A DNA stretch of 13,041 nt from Nitrososphaeraceae archaeon (GCA_030038695.1 JASHSN010000265.1:1-13041), one strand, 5' to 3'. Counted from the first letter of the stretch, positions 1 to 6,815 are shown. Notes: a model not told the origin generated them from the letters alone. Numbers and translations are program-made.

Positions 1-1
1 C

Positions 2-79
2 CCATTTTCCCTTCTACACAAGGAATTTGCAAAATACGTGCCAATATGTCCTATTGAAATATGTCCCATCAAACGCTGA
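2..79 (+). CDS. Possible C-terminal tail of a gene entering from the left
   Basis: One frame is open from the window edge to a TGA at 77-79. It reads as a protein-like tail of 25 residues ending KYVPICPIEICPIKR, with two Cys-Pro pairs. The other two forward frames give less protein-like sequence. The family is not recognisable from so short a piece, and the open stretch could be chance. No start codon is visible, so if real the gene begins before the window. Confidence 0.3.
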   Translation, partial: PFSLLHKEFAKYVPICPIEICPIKR

Positions 80-146
80 AAGAGATCAATAAATTTCAAC
101 AAATTGATACAAAATCTATTGATAAACCACTCAACAGTAGATGAAA

Positions 147-246
147 AGTCCGTTCACGACGGACTAAGTTGATCGACGAATTGAGGATTACGAATAAGCA
201 AGTGACGATAGAGCCTATGTTCTGGCCAATCTGAACGTGAACGGAC
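147..246. repeat. Nested, mutually exclusive inverted repeats
   Basis: AGTCCG (147-152) and CGGACT (160-165) form a perfect 6-bp hairpin with a 7-base loop. The overlapping 11-mer GTCCGTTCACG (148-158) also pairs perfectly with CGTGAACGGAC (236-246), about 77 bp away. The two pairings share the left arm, so an RNA from here could fold either way. The element lies 3' of the minus-strand stress-protein gene. It could be that gene's 3' end, a small RNA, or a MITE-like remnant with short terminal inverted repeats. Confidence 0.5.
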
Positions 247-392
247 ATTGTCTATTATGACATCATTTATTTATCTTGTTAAAGCTTATCTTTCTAGACT
301 CTCGAACAATAGGATCTAACGAGAAGAGTGTATAGATGAACCACCAAACTGTTCAAATATGATAATTGGTTGAACACAAACAAATCGGAAAG

Positions 393-863
393 CTACCTTA
401 CAAGTAAGACAGAACAACGAGCGTGCCGTATTACACCATTTGCTACGCTTCCCATCAACAATCTTTTTAGTCCAGTTCTCCCTCTAGTTCCAATGACTAT
501 CAGATCTACATTCCTGCTATTAGCATAGTCTATAATAGATCTGATAACCGATTTAACATCTGTGAAATTCTCTGTCTTTAACTTGGAAATACCTTCTGTC
601 TTGGCCATGTCTCTTACTTCGTCAAACCAAGATTGAACTTTTTCTTCAATATCTTTGAAGTACTCCTCTATCGCAGGTGGAGAGTCTGTATATCCATATG
701 GTATGTTTGTCATAACGTGAATACAAAATAGCTGCGCATTTTCGTTTTTTGCAATTCTTGTTGCGTATTTAGCGGCATCTAGGGAACACTCTGAACCGTC
801 TATGGGAACAAGTATGTTTCTTATCCGAACTTTACTATCAGTCGGCTTTTCATCTATTGTCAT
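393..863 (-). CDS. Universal stress protein, UspA family
   Basis: This is a cytoplasmic single-domain Usp protein of 156 residues, the usual family length plus a short hydrophilic N-terminal extension (about 13 residues). The first strand reads NILVPIDGS, with the Asp that contacts nucleotide in the family at residue 22. The C-terminal loop GTRGRTGLKRLLMGS (125-139) matches the G-x2-G-x9-G-S ATP-binding signature exactly, so it should be an ATP-binding, dimerising Usp. The C-terminus (CSVLLVR) is the usual last strand. The ATG at 863-861 is the natural start, and a TATA-like stretch lies just upstream at 881-887. No neighbour forms an operon with it; the next minus-strand element is a pseudogene about 450 bp upstream. 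Family Usp proteins act in stress and dormancy responses, but the specific trigger cannot be read from sequence. Confidence 0.93.
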   Translation of the reverse strand: MTIDEKPTDSKVRIRNILVPIDGSECSLDAAKYATRIAKNENAQLFCIHVMTNIPYGYTDSPPAIEEYFKDIEEKVQSWFDEVRDMAKTEGISKLKTENFTDVKSVIRSIIDYANSRNVDLIVIGTRGRTGLKRLLMGSVANGVIRHARCSVLLVR

Positions 864-880
864 ATTATCTTACCAGTTTC

Positions 881-887
881 TTATATG
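881..887 (-). promoter_or_regulatory. TATA-like box of the stress-protein gene
   Basis: On the minus strand the stretch CATATAA lies about 20 bp ahead of the ATG at 863. That is slightly short for the canonical archaeal spacing of about 26 bp to the transcript start. A second AT-rich stretch lies near 896-901. Confidence 0.35.
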
Positions 888-1116
888 ATCGTGTGATAAA
901 ATCTTTGGTTCTGTTGAATCATCAGGTGTTTTATTCCTTTGTTGGGAGTCAGTTGGTAGAAACCATCTATACTATTCTTTTCCATCGTCATATCTACGAA
1001 AATATGTCTAATCCTCAAACATGAATGAATGGAAAATTCTTCATTTATGAATAGAATTCATACAGATTCTGTCTTCCCTGATAATGGCATATTTGGAGTT
1101 ATGCGCTCTTCTGAAG

Positions 1117-1201
1117 CAAGTATATTAAGAGTATGTTAATACAAGTATATTAAGAGTATATTGAGTCTTAGAAAGAGGATTATAAGAGTAATTAAGAGTA
1201 T
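1117..1201. repeat. Short direct repeats, 25-bp spacing
   Basis: The 18-mer CAAGTATATTAAGAGTAT occurs at 1117-1134 and again at 1142-1159, exactly 25 bp apart. Its core TTAAGAGTAT recurs at 1192-1201, and a degenerate copy lies at 1181-1190. The repeats lie between the stress-protein gene and the dehydrogenase pseudogene. They may be binding sites for a repeat-recognising protein or slippage products; no gene is supported here. Confidence 0.6.
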
Positions 1202-1317
1202 GATTCGAAAGAAAAGTAAGAGGAGAGTGGAATATACATAATAAAAAACTCAATAAGGATATTGCGTACAATGCCATAGAATGGACAATGTTTAATGCAT
1301 GAACAAAATTAGTATAG

Positions 1318-1649
1318 CGAACCACCATTTTGAAATAGCGAAAGCTTTTTGTACTGTGAATAGAAGTCCTTTAACGTTGATATTGAACATTTTATCAAAA
1401 TGTGATACAGTTATCGGTGCTAACGGTTGAGGTTCTAGTATACCCACATTGGCGAAGAGGACATCGATTCGGCCTTTCTGCTCTTTAACCGTCTCGTATA
1501 ACGGTCAAGATTTGTTAGATTTGTGATGTCTCCCTGAACACACCCATGACACTTCTGCCTATCTGCTTGGCTGTTTTATCGATTTCACTCTGGTGTCTAC
1601 CCGTTATAGGGTAGGCAGCTAGAAAAATATCTAAATTAGGCGGATCCAT
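1318..1649 (-). pseudogene. Decayed short-chain dehydrogenase/reductase (SDR)
   Basis: Reading the minus strand with frame changes gives a recognisable SDR core: ITGRHQSEIDKTAKQIG, then QGDITNLTNLDR, then KGRIDVLFANVGILEPQPLA and FDKMFNINVKGLLFTVQKAF. These match the strand-4 NAG region (here FANVG) and the following N-x-N-x-K-G-L helix of classical SDRs, which are NAD(P)-dependent oxidoreductases. Frame breaks lie near 1535-1547, 1500 and 1330. The N-terminal TGxxxGIG cofactor motif is missing, and the catalytic YxxxK region is not recognisable after NGGS near 1318-1330. The fragment therefore lacks both cofactor-binding and catalytic parts and is almost certainly dead. The SDR call is firm; the substrate is unknowable. 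Confidence 0.8.
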
Positions 1650-1995
1650 TTCGACAGCTTACGTCATGGTCTAACCTACGAATGGCATCCCATATATCGA
1701 TGCAAGAAACTTAGAGGCTTTTTTACTCAATCATCTGGCTTGGTTCCCTTTCTGAATTTGATTTTGTTAAAACATAGTTAAAATGTCACAGATGAATTAC
1801 AGTATCTAACATGAGTATGGATACACTGTATCATTCTCCAGTTCAGAAGAGGAGTTCCTCTAGTATCAGCTTTTGCGTATGTCATGGGAGCCATGTTCCA
1901 ATTAAAACATTGACGAAGATATGCTTATTCTTAACTACCTCTGTCTAGACGACGCATAAATTCTTAATTATCATCAAATGTAATATTCTGGCAAT
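1650..1995. other. Intergenic stretch without a supported gene
   Basis: No convincing coding sequence is visible. A 19-codon minus-strand frame around 1681-1740 (ending FLASIYGMPFVG) reads protein-like and could be another scrap of a decayed gene, but it does not match the missing SDR N-terminus. AT-rich promoter sequence for the antiporter lies at the right edge. Confidence 0.5.
1955..1970 (+). promoter_or_regulatory. Probable promoter of the antiporter gene
   Basis: The AT-rich stretch CATAAATTCTTAATTA lies 26-41 bp ahead of the ATG at 1996, the distance expected for an archaeal TATA box feeding a leaderless or very short-leadered mRNA. No Shine-Dalgarno is seen between it and the ATG. Confidence 0.45.
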
Positions 1996-3261
1996 ATGAG
2001 TTTTCCATTATCATTTATCATACTACACCATCAATTATCGTTATTTCTATCATTTGGTGGTCAGTTCTTCCCACACGCTTTCACATCGACTTCGTCACCT
2101 GATTTCTTAATTCAAGACTTTGCAGTAATAATGATAATAGCTGCTATTATGTTGGTTATCACTCACAGATTAAAACAACCAATGGTGATTGGTTATATAC
2201 TTGCTGGTATGATAATTGGTCCTTATACACCACCGTTTAGCTTGATACACGATGTTAATTCATTAAACACCTTCGCAGAATTAGGAATTATAATGCTACT
2301 GTTTGTTGTTGGAACTGAATTTCCAATTGCCAAGCTTAGATCTGTTGGTAGAATTTCCATTATAGTAGCAATACCAGAATCGATAGGAACGCTAGTAATC
2401 GTATTTTTCGTGGCCCAAGCCCTTGGTTTTCCATTCTTTGACTCCCTGTTTTTGGCATTGGCTATGTCTATTACAAGCACAGTTGTAACTGTTAGAGTTC
2501 TCGAAGAGTTAGGTATGATTAAAGACAAATCAACTGTTCTTATACTCGGGATATGCATTGTAGAAGACGTTATGGCAATTACTACTCTCGGTATCTTTCA
2601 ATCAGTAGCCACAAATGGGGGCCAGATATCTATTCTGCAAGTTTCTGTCTCCATAGCAATAGTTGCTACTTTTATTGGAAGTATACTGTTTCTAGGCTCA
2701 AGATATGTGCCTACAATAATAGACAAAATTGGTAAAACAGAAGACTATGCGCTCATACTCATTGTAATTCTTGGATTGGCATTTGGTTTATCATTTGCAG
2801 CCAAAGAACTTGGGTTGTCGGTCGCTACTGGTGCGTTTCTAGCAGGGGTATTAGTTGCTGAATCAAAAAGTGCTAGCGTAGCTAGAGTAATTACAACACC
2901 ATTAAGAGATATGTTTGCAGCAATTTTTTTTATATCAATAGGCGCGCTAATTGACTTGTCTCGTATTCCTGTGCTCATTGTTCCAGCAATGTTGCTTATT
3001 CTGACTTCTTTTGCCTCAAAGTTCTTGATTATTAGTGCAATATTGACGGGAGTTAAAGGATATGATAGCATTACAGCTTTAAGAGCGGGATTAGGAATGG
3101 CTTCGGCAAGAGGAGAACTATCCCTGGTAGTTGCCAAAGCTGGTCAGGATGTTGGAGCAATTACTTCATCAGTCTTTCCGATATTAGGCGTAGTAACAAT
3201 AGTAACCACTTTCATGACATCATATGTAATTAAATTTGGAAGTGTGATAAGAATTAGGTGA
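1996..3261 (+). CDS. Kef-type cation/proton antiporter, CPA2 family (Na_H_Exchanger domain)
   Basis: A polytopic membrane protein of 421 residues that should exchange K+ or Na+ for protons. CPA2 landmarks appear in order: GYILAGMIIGP (66-76), ELGIIMLLFVVGTEF (95-109), SITSTVVTVRVLEELG (158-173), ILGICIVEDVMAI with the acidic pair E190-D191 in the ion-binding helix (183-195), LGLSVATGAFLAGVLVAES (272-290), FFISIGALID (311-320) and GLGMASARGELSLVVA (365-380). About twelve hydrophobic segments are visible. The protein ends right after the last helix with a basic tail, so it lacks the C-terminal RCK/TrkA-N domain of bacterial KefB/KefC and would not be gated by NAD(H) or glutathione through that domain. 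The first 40 residues are a variable hydrophobic leader; a later Met (46) is possible, but the promoter spacing favours 1996. It stands alone and converges on the next gene. Confidence 0.93.
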   Translation: MSFPLSFIILHHQLSLFLSFGGQFFPHAFTSTSSPDFLIQDFAVIMIIAAIMLVITHRLKQPMVIGYILAGMIIGPYTPPFSLIHDVNSLNTFAELGIIMLLFVVGTEFPIAKLRSVGRISIIVAIPESIGTLVIVFFVAQALGFPFFDSLFLALAMSITSTVVTVRVLEELGMIKDKSTVLILGICIVEDVMAITTLGIFQSVATNGGQISILQVSVSIAIVATFIGSILFLGSRYVPTIIDKIGKTEDYALILIVILGLAFGLSFAAKELGLSVATGAFLAGVLVAESKSASVARVITTPLRDMFAAIFFISIGALIDLSRIPVLIVPAMLLILTSFASKFLIISAILTGVKGYDSITALRAGLGMASARGELSLVVAKAGQDVGAITSSVFPILGVVTIVTTFMTSYVIKFGSVIRIR

Positions 3262-3283
3262 TGAAAGGAAGAAATAGATTATT

Positions 3284-3324
3284 CGGTTTTAGACCATGAC
3301 GCTGTACTAAACTTCTGAAAACCG
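3284..3324. terminator. Inverted repeat between convergent genes
   Basis: CGGTTTT (3284-3290) and AAAACCG (3318-3324) are perfect inverted arms separated by 27 bp. They lie in the 75-bp gap between the ends of the antiporter (+) and the SWIM-like gene (-). The T-rich end of either strand could support termination in both directions; this role is inferred from position. Confidence 0.4.
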
Positions 3325-3336
3325 CCTTGATAATGC

Positions 3337-3717
3337 CTAGATTCCAATAATATCTTCTATTCTTTCCTCAGTTTCACCACGACGATGACCATATGATTGT
3401 TCTACGCATATGGCAAATCCTACGTGAGCACAATCTTCTTCCTTACAACATTTGCAATAAGGAATGCCTTCGTTTATCTCAACGTCCACTTCTGCATGAA
3501 GATTTGTATCGTAAAGTATTGTATGCCTATCGTTAATAAATTTCAACAAAACTATGGGATTATCAATAGAAGATAAGGATCTCTTGTCTTCTGAATTTAG
3601 CCAATGCATAAAAGCAAATGTGCCTTCATCTAAGGTTTCACATTTGTTGAACTTATTTTTATATTTCCTATGACTCTCTGAATCATCGTCTAATTCGCCA
3701 TTATTTGCGTCTTGCAT
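3337..3717 (-). CDS. Small SWIM-like zinc-finger protein
   Basis: A 126-residue cytoplasmic protein of unknown function. Its centre carries C88-x-C90-x5-C96-x-H98 (YCKCCKEEDCAHVGFAI), the CxCxnCxH arrangement of SWIM zinc fingers with a short spacer. The chain before it has an acidic, hydrophilic start (1-30), then a helical/strand region including FAFMHWLNSEDK and IVLLKFINDRHTILYD, which resembles the strand leading into a SWIM finger. SWIM domains in other proteins mediate DNA or protein contacts, usually as part of larger proteins; here it is essentially the whole protein. The ATG at 3717 has an AT-rich TATA-like region at 3752-3768 on its strand and no obvious Shine-Dalgarno. Protein-like composition and the intact finger make it a likely real gene. 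Confidence 0.75.
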   Translation of the reverse strand: MQDANNGELDDDSESHRKYKNKFNKCETLDEGTFAFMHWLNSEDKRSLSSIDNPIVLLKFINDRHTILYDTNLHAEVDVEINEGIPYCKCCKEEDCAHVGFAICVEQSYGHRRGETEERIEDIIGI

Positions 3718-4236
3718 AAAGCTTTACGCTTTGAATCCAACTGAATCTACAGATAATAATAATATTAATGTATGTGCGACTTAAGACCACACATTAACTC
3801 GTCATCCAATATTTCTAAGGATGGAGGCAAAACCAGAAATATCATTAACCTAAGTCTATCATAATAATATCAACTTTTATCAAACAAATATGTACAAAAT
3901 TCAGAAAATTAGACGAAAATACAGAAATACCGACATTATACAAGACACTCTCCCTGATAATATATTCTAGCTGACTGTTTGCGTTTCCTCGATTAAACCG
4001 TGTTATCTACTTTTACAAGGTAGTACATTAAAGGGGGTATCCTGCAAATTTTTAAAGGCATGTATCCTGCAAATTTTGATATTTTGTACTGAAAATATTG
4101 CAGTTGTATTCTGGTAGAGAAAGCGCCGGGGATGTATGCGTATGTATACTGCTCGTCGTACAGCTTCAGTAAGGCGAACCTACTCAAAACAGATAGATTT
4201 TTAACTATTTTTCTTATTCAATTCTTATTTATACGT
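3718..4236. other. AT-rich intergenic region
   Basis: No coding sequence is convincing here. It holds the promoter of the SWIM-like gene at its left edge, the direct repeat at 4037-4077, and AT-rich sequence ahead of the Cys-rich ORF at 4237. Frames that stay open on both strands across 3993-4236 encode repeat-derived or low-complexity sequence. Confidence 0.5.
4037..4077. repeat. 16-bp direct repeat, 25-bp spacing
   Basis: GTATCCTGCAAATTTT occurs at 4037-4052 and 4062-4077, with start points exactly 25 bp apart. The spacing equals that of the unrelated repeat at 1117-1159. The first copy follows a G5 run. It could be a pair of binding sites on one face of the helix offset by about 2.5 turns; no function is shown. 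Confidence 0.6.
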
Positions 4237-4392
4237 ATGAAGTGTGCGGAATGCGAATGCAGTCCACTAGATTGTACAAGCCTCGAATGTTCGAAATGTA
4301 TGCAAAGGACGTATGCTGTTGTGTTCGTAGAAAAGAACATCCCATTTATAGATTCTTTCAAAATGCCAATGTACTATATGCGACAGCTTTAG
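4237..4392 (+). CDS. Small Cys-rich ORF (possible zinc-binding), or 5' part of the pseudogene that follows
   Basis: The ATG at 4237 opens a 51-residue frame beginning MKCAECECSPLDCTSLECSK. Six cysteines in the first 20 residues, spaced C-x2-C-x-C-x5-C-x4-C-x2-C, suggest metal binding. The rest (RTYAVVFVEKNIPFIDSF) reads like ordinary protein. The frame is open further upstream (from 4132), but that part is low-complexity. It ends at a TAG (4390-4392), followed one codon later by a second TAG; the same frame then carries a membrane protein. It is therefore either a free-standing microprotein or the first piece of that decayed gene. No close family is recognised. Confidence 0.4.
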   Translation: MKCAECECSPLDCTSLECSKCMQRTYAVVFVEKNIPFIDSFKMPMYYMRQL

Positions 4393-4398
4393 CCATAG

Positions 4399-4856
4399 AG
4401 GTTTTATGGAGCTGAGATAGGCGAAAACCCTAGTTTTGTTATATTTGGCTATAGGACGGCTACAGGTATGACGCTTCTAGGATATGGCCTATCTGCATTC
4501 ACTACATTTGCAACGATACTTGGACTTCACCTTATTCAGAAAAAATGTGTAGTTGTTGTTCTGTTCTCGATCAAGGTTAGAATGGTTTCGTTGGAATGCT
4601 ATTAATGACTTTTAAAACCTGTGCGATCGGAGTTAAAAAAATGGTACAGCTTTACAAACAGCCTAAAGACCATATTGTGGACAAGTATCTTTATTCTGGT
4701 TACAGCAGAAACTGCATGTATTCTAACTGCTGAGACTATAGATCTTGTATTTTACAGACATTCTCTTTTCATTTCAATACCATTATCTTTATTTGCAGGG
4801 CCTTTGTAGTCGTAGGTCCTGAAGTTTACAAGAAAACAAAACTAGGAAAGCATTAG
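4399..4856 (+). pseudogene. Decayed multi-helix membrane protein
   Basis: After the two TAGs at 4390-4398 the same frame encodes YGAEIGENPSFVIFGYRTAT, then GMTLLGYGLSAFTTFATILG and HLIQKK, a clear transmembrane helix with flanking residues. It stops at TAA-TGA (4603-4608) and resumes in the same frame with SELKKWYSFTNSLKTILWTS and further hydrophobic sequence through IPLSLFAG, to a TAG at 4807. A shift of one frame near 4797 continues the helix as AFVVVGPEVYKKTKLGK and ends at TAG 4854-4856. Two in-frame stop clusters and one frameshift inside otherwise coherent sequence mark a dead gene with at least three membrane segments. I do not recognise the family. The upstream Cys-rich ORF shares the frame and may be its N-terminus. 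Confidence 0.6.
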
Positions 4857-5033
4857 CGAGATTTCAAATGAGAATTCGCAGTAGCAAATGACAACGTTAA
4901 ATATTCATCATCAGGATAATATCAGTTGACCAACTACATCACGTTTACTCAGGATAATATTAGAAGAAAACAGATAAAAAAAGTTTGTACTTATAATGGA
5001 CCTCATTTAGCATCACAGAATTGTAAATCGTAT

Positions 5034-5501
5034 CTACTCCTTTATGTCGACATAGATCACCGAACTTCCGTTTCTGATATTGCTCTCTCCCTCGCACCTC
5101 CACTTTGCACCATTGAGGCTAGCCAGTCTGGTAGACTGCGTCCACATATCACCTTCTCCTCTTATCTTTAGAACGCCTTTCGAATTTGGGGGCTCGCCAG
5201 TTCCGCTTCCGGTAGCAACTATCATGTCTCCCTTATTCGTAATTTGCATGAATTTAGCACTCCAGCTTGAAGTACCGTCTTGATTCGCGGTGTTATCTAT
5301 GGTCGCAATTTGGTTTCCTAAATATCTGCCAGTGATGGTTCCTTTTTCATTAATTTCTATCTTCACTGAATTATTTGTGATTTCAAGTATGCGGTTAAGA
5401 GTGATTTTGGACCTGATAGTTAGACTGTGCCGCGCAGTAGATCGTGATGACTTATTAGACACGTCTTTAGGAAGGTGCAGATGCCAATAAATGTTGCTCA
5501 T
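5034..5501 (-). CDS. Uncharacterised protein, probably all-beta (barrel-like)
   Basis: A 155-residue soluble protein without signal peptide or membrane segment. From about residue 38 it alternates short strands and glycine turns: KGTITGRYLGNQIATI (53-68), a DGTSSWSAKF strand (75-84), GDMIVATGSGTGEPPNSKG (91-109), LKIRGEGDMWTQSTRLASLN (111-130) and GAKWRCEGE (131-139). The regular strand-turn pattern suggests an antiparallel beta barrel, such as a calycin or allene-oxide-cyclase-like fold. That is a guess from pattern, not a family match. The first 37 residues are basic and less structured. No other Met lies before residue 85, so ATG 5501 is the only ATG start for the full domain. An AT-rich stretch (ATTATAGCTTA on the minus strand) lies about 35 bp upstream. 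It faces the membrane pseudogene. Function unknown. Confidence 0.72.
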   Translation of the reverse strand: MSNIYWHLHLPKDVSNKSSRSTARHSLTIRSKITLNRILEITNNSVKIEINEKGTITGRYLGNQIATIDNTANQDGTSSWSAKFMQITNKGDMIVATGSGTGEPPNSKGVLKIRGEGDMWTQSTRLASLNGAKWRCEGESNIRNGSSVIYVDIKE

Positions 5502-5794
5502 CGCACCGCTAGCCCATGCTCGTAAGCTATAATGTCACCTATGTATGGAAATACAACCGTTAACAAACTCATACTCTATATGTATACGGTTGCGGTGACA
5601 AACAGGCTTCCCACACCAGCAATCTTAACATACTTTTGTTATATTCGGAAATACCGAGATCCACAAATTGTAATTTATCATGTATGGCAACTGCTCGTTG
5701 AGATATATGTTATGTAATGTAAACACCGCATAATGTTATAGAATAAGAATAAATATTTGTTTCACTAAGATAATAGGAGTACAAAATTCCAAAT

Positions 5795-5800
5795 GGAGGA
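5795..5800 (+). promoter_or_regulatory. Shine-Dalgarno deciding the start of the winged-helix gene
   Basis: GGAGGA ends 7 bases before the ATG at 5808. An earlier in-frame ATG at 5793 overlaps this site and has only a distant GGAG (5776-5779 area), so 5808 is the better start. A TATA-like AATAAATAT at 5748-5756 would place the transcript start near 5778, giving a leader of about 30 bases. Confidence 0.65.
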
Positions 5801-5807
5801 ATTTCGA

Positions 5808-6077
5808 ATGTCAGAACAAAGGGTTCGAGACCCAGCCCACAGTCTATCCAGAATAAAACAAGCGTTTTATATACTAAAGTGCATCTCAGTCGGAAGAACT
5901 TGGAACGATATAGTAAAAGAATTTGATGACGATGAGCAACTAGTAACGATATGGATAAATTATCTTAAGGAACGTAATTACTTGAATGCTTTTTTAGTAG
6001 TTACAGATGAAGGCTATTCATTTTTGAAGAACTTTACAGATTCTGCTGCTGGAGAAATTACGACTTTACATAGATAG
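5808..6077 (+). CDS. Small winged-helix DNA-binding protein
   Basis: An 89-residue cytoplasmic protein, probably a transcription regulator. The order of elements fits a minimal winged helix: helix 1 (SRIKQAFYILKCISVG, 14-29), helix 2 (TWNDIVKEF, 31-39), a turn with DDD, helix 3 (EQLVTIWINYLKERNYL, 43-59) and the wing ending FLVVTDEGYSFLKNF (62-76). The phrase V-T-D-E-G-x-x-F-L-K resembles the 'LTEKGxxFL' wing end common in archaeal winged-helix regulators such as the HTH_45-type family. It lacks the extra dimerisation or ligand domain of larger regulators. The start is set by the GGAGGA site; this is one of the few genes here with a real leader. Target genes are unknown; the neighbours point away on the other strand. 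Confidence 0.75.
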   Translation: MSEQRVRDPAHSLSRIKQAFYILKCISVGRTWNDIVKEFDDDEQLVTIWINYLKERNYLNAFLVVTDEGYSFLKNFTDSAAGEITTLHR

Positions 6078-6136
6078 ATTACGGCATGTGCCAAGAAACC
6101 AAATCTCAAATATTACAATTTGGCGTTTAAGTAAAA

Positions 6137-6385
6137 TCATGGAAAAGGTAATTCAAAGGGGTCGTTTCTGAACTGACCGAAATAGTGTTGCCTGCAATAA
6201 TCATATGGAAATGGTGCCCCAAAGGGTGTCCCAAAGGGCACATTTCTAAAATTCTGGTGACCGAAAAAATGCATGCAGTAATTATATGGAAAAGGTGCCC
6301 CAAAGGGTATTCCAAAAGGCACATTTCTGAATGCTGAAGCGGGTTGAGTAATTGAGTTAGCTACTATCAAGATATCTGTCACCAA
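6137..6385 (-). CDS. Secreted-type protein built of Pro/Phe/Gly-rich tandem repeats
   Basis: The ORF (TTG at 6385, next codon GTG) gives 82 residues. Residues 19-45 and 46-71 are two near-identical repeats, each starting FRNVPFGxPFGAPFPY and then containing Y-C and an aromatic F/Y-FG end; residues 72-82 begin a third copy (FRNDPFELPFP) that ends the protein. In DNA the copies lie at 6251-6331, 6173-6250 and 6140-6172. Each full copy has one Cys. Before the repeats is a signal-peptide end (ANSITQPASA). The open frame continues upstream as I-KVLTIIVVLVTDILIV, an ideal signal peptide lacking only an ATG: its first codon at 6412-6410 is ATC. A TATA-like TATATAT (6444-6450) is correctly placed for a transcript covering this region. 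Probably exported; function unknown, perhaps a structural or surface peptide. Start uncertain, possibly a start-codon loss. Confidence 0.6.
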   Translation of the reverse strand: MVTDILIVANSITQPASAFRNVPFGIPFGAPFPYNYCMHFFGHQNFRNVPFGTPFGAPFPYDYCRQHYFGQFRNDPFELPFP

Positions 6386-6588
6386 AACTACAATTATTGT
6401 TAATACTTTGATGTTCGTATCCTTTATTATTAATTATTAATGGTATATATTTTCTTTGAACTCCACAAATCGCACTATGCCTTCTCTGTAGGGTATCATA
6501 AATAATTTACCACCTCAGAAGGCTTGACAATATCTGTACGGATTAAACCGATTTTGGAAATCTATCTGTAAATGAAAAGCTATTGGAC

Positions 6589-6687
6589 TCATGCAATTAT
6601 CCCTTCGGTCGGAAAACCAACCAGAATTGCTAGACAAAATAGTGCAAGAATTAGATTTATCCTTTGTCCAAAAGAATCATACTTCAG
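6589..6687 (-). pseudogene. Scrap of a membrane or exported protein
   Basis: A 32-codon frame reads KYDSFGQRINLILALFCLAI then LVGFPTEGIIA and stop. It is a basic start, a hydrophobic stretch and a small-residue end, as in a signal peptide or first transmembrane helix. The codon where an ATG is expected (6687-6685) is CTG, preceded directly by TAA, and nothing coherent follows the stop. A TATATATA run sits just upstream. It is probably the remnant of a decayed gene, but a chance frame is possible. Confidence 0.3.
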
Positions 6688-6815
6688 TTATATATAGCTA
6701 GGACAAAGAAATCTAAACACACCTCAATACGAGAGCTAGATACTACGAATCTGCTCCTTAACTTACGTTAGGATGTGATAACTTGTCGTTGTTATGTGAT
6801 TAATTGACCAAATTG

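Noticed and set aside
1117..1201. Possible CRISPR array from the short direct repeats
   Set aside because: Units are too short, spacers are 7 bp, copies degenerate quickly, and no cas gene is present.
1125..1328. 67-codon minus-strand open frame next to the SDR remnant
   Set aside because: It runs through the 25-bp repeats and encodes low-complexity Leu/Ser/Tyr sequence; at best its first codons overlap the decayed SDR end.
2223..3137. Long open frames antisense to the antiporter
   Set aside because: Shadow frames of a well-supported membrane protein; composition mirrors its codons and no motif is present.
3993..4187. 64-codon minus-strand open frame
   Set aside because: It is translated from the direct repeat at 4037-4077, giving a repeated peptide, and has no promoter or motif.
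5532..5717. 61-codon plus-strand open frame upstream of the winged-helix gene
   Set aside because: No Shine-Dalgarno or well-placed TATA box, no motif, and composition that of AT-rich noncoding DNA.
5821..5833. GGGTTCGAGACCC resembling a tRNA T-arm
   Set aside because: It lies inside the winged-helix coding sequence and no acceptor, D-arm or anticodon arm can be built around it.
6127..6324. Second minus-strand frame through the repeat protein
   Set aside because: It is also repetitive only because the DNA repeats, and it lacks the signal peptide that precedes the chosen frame.
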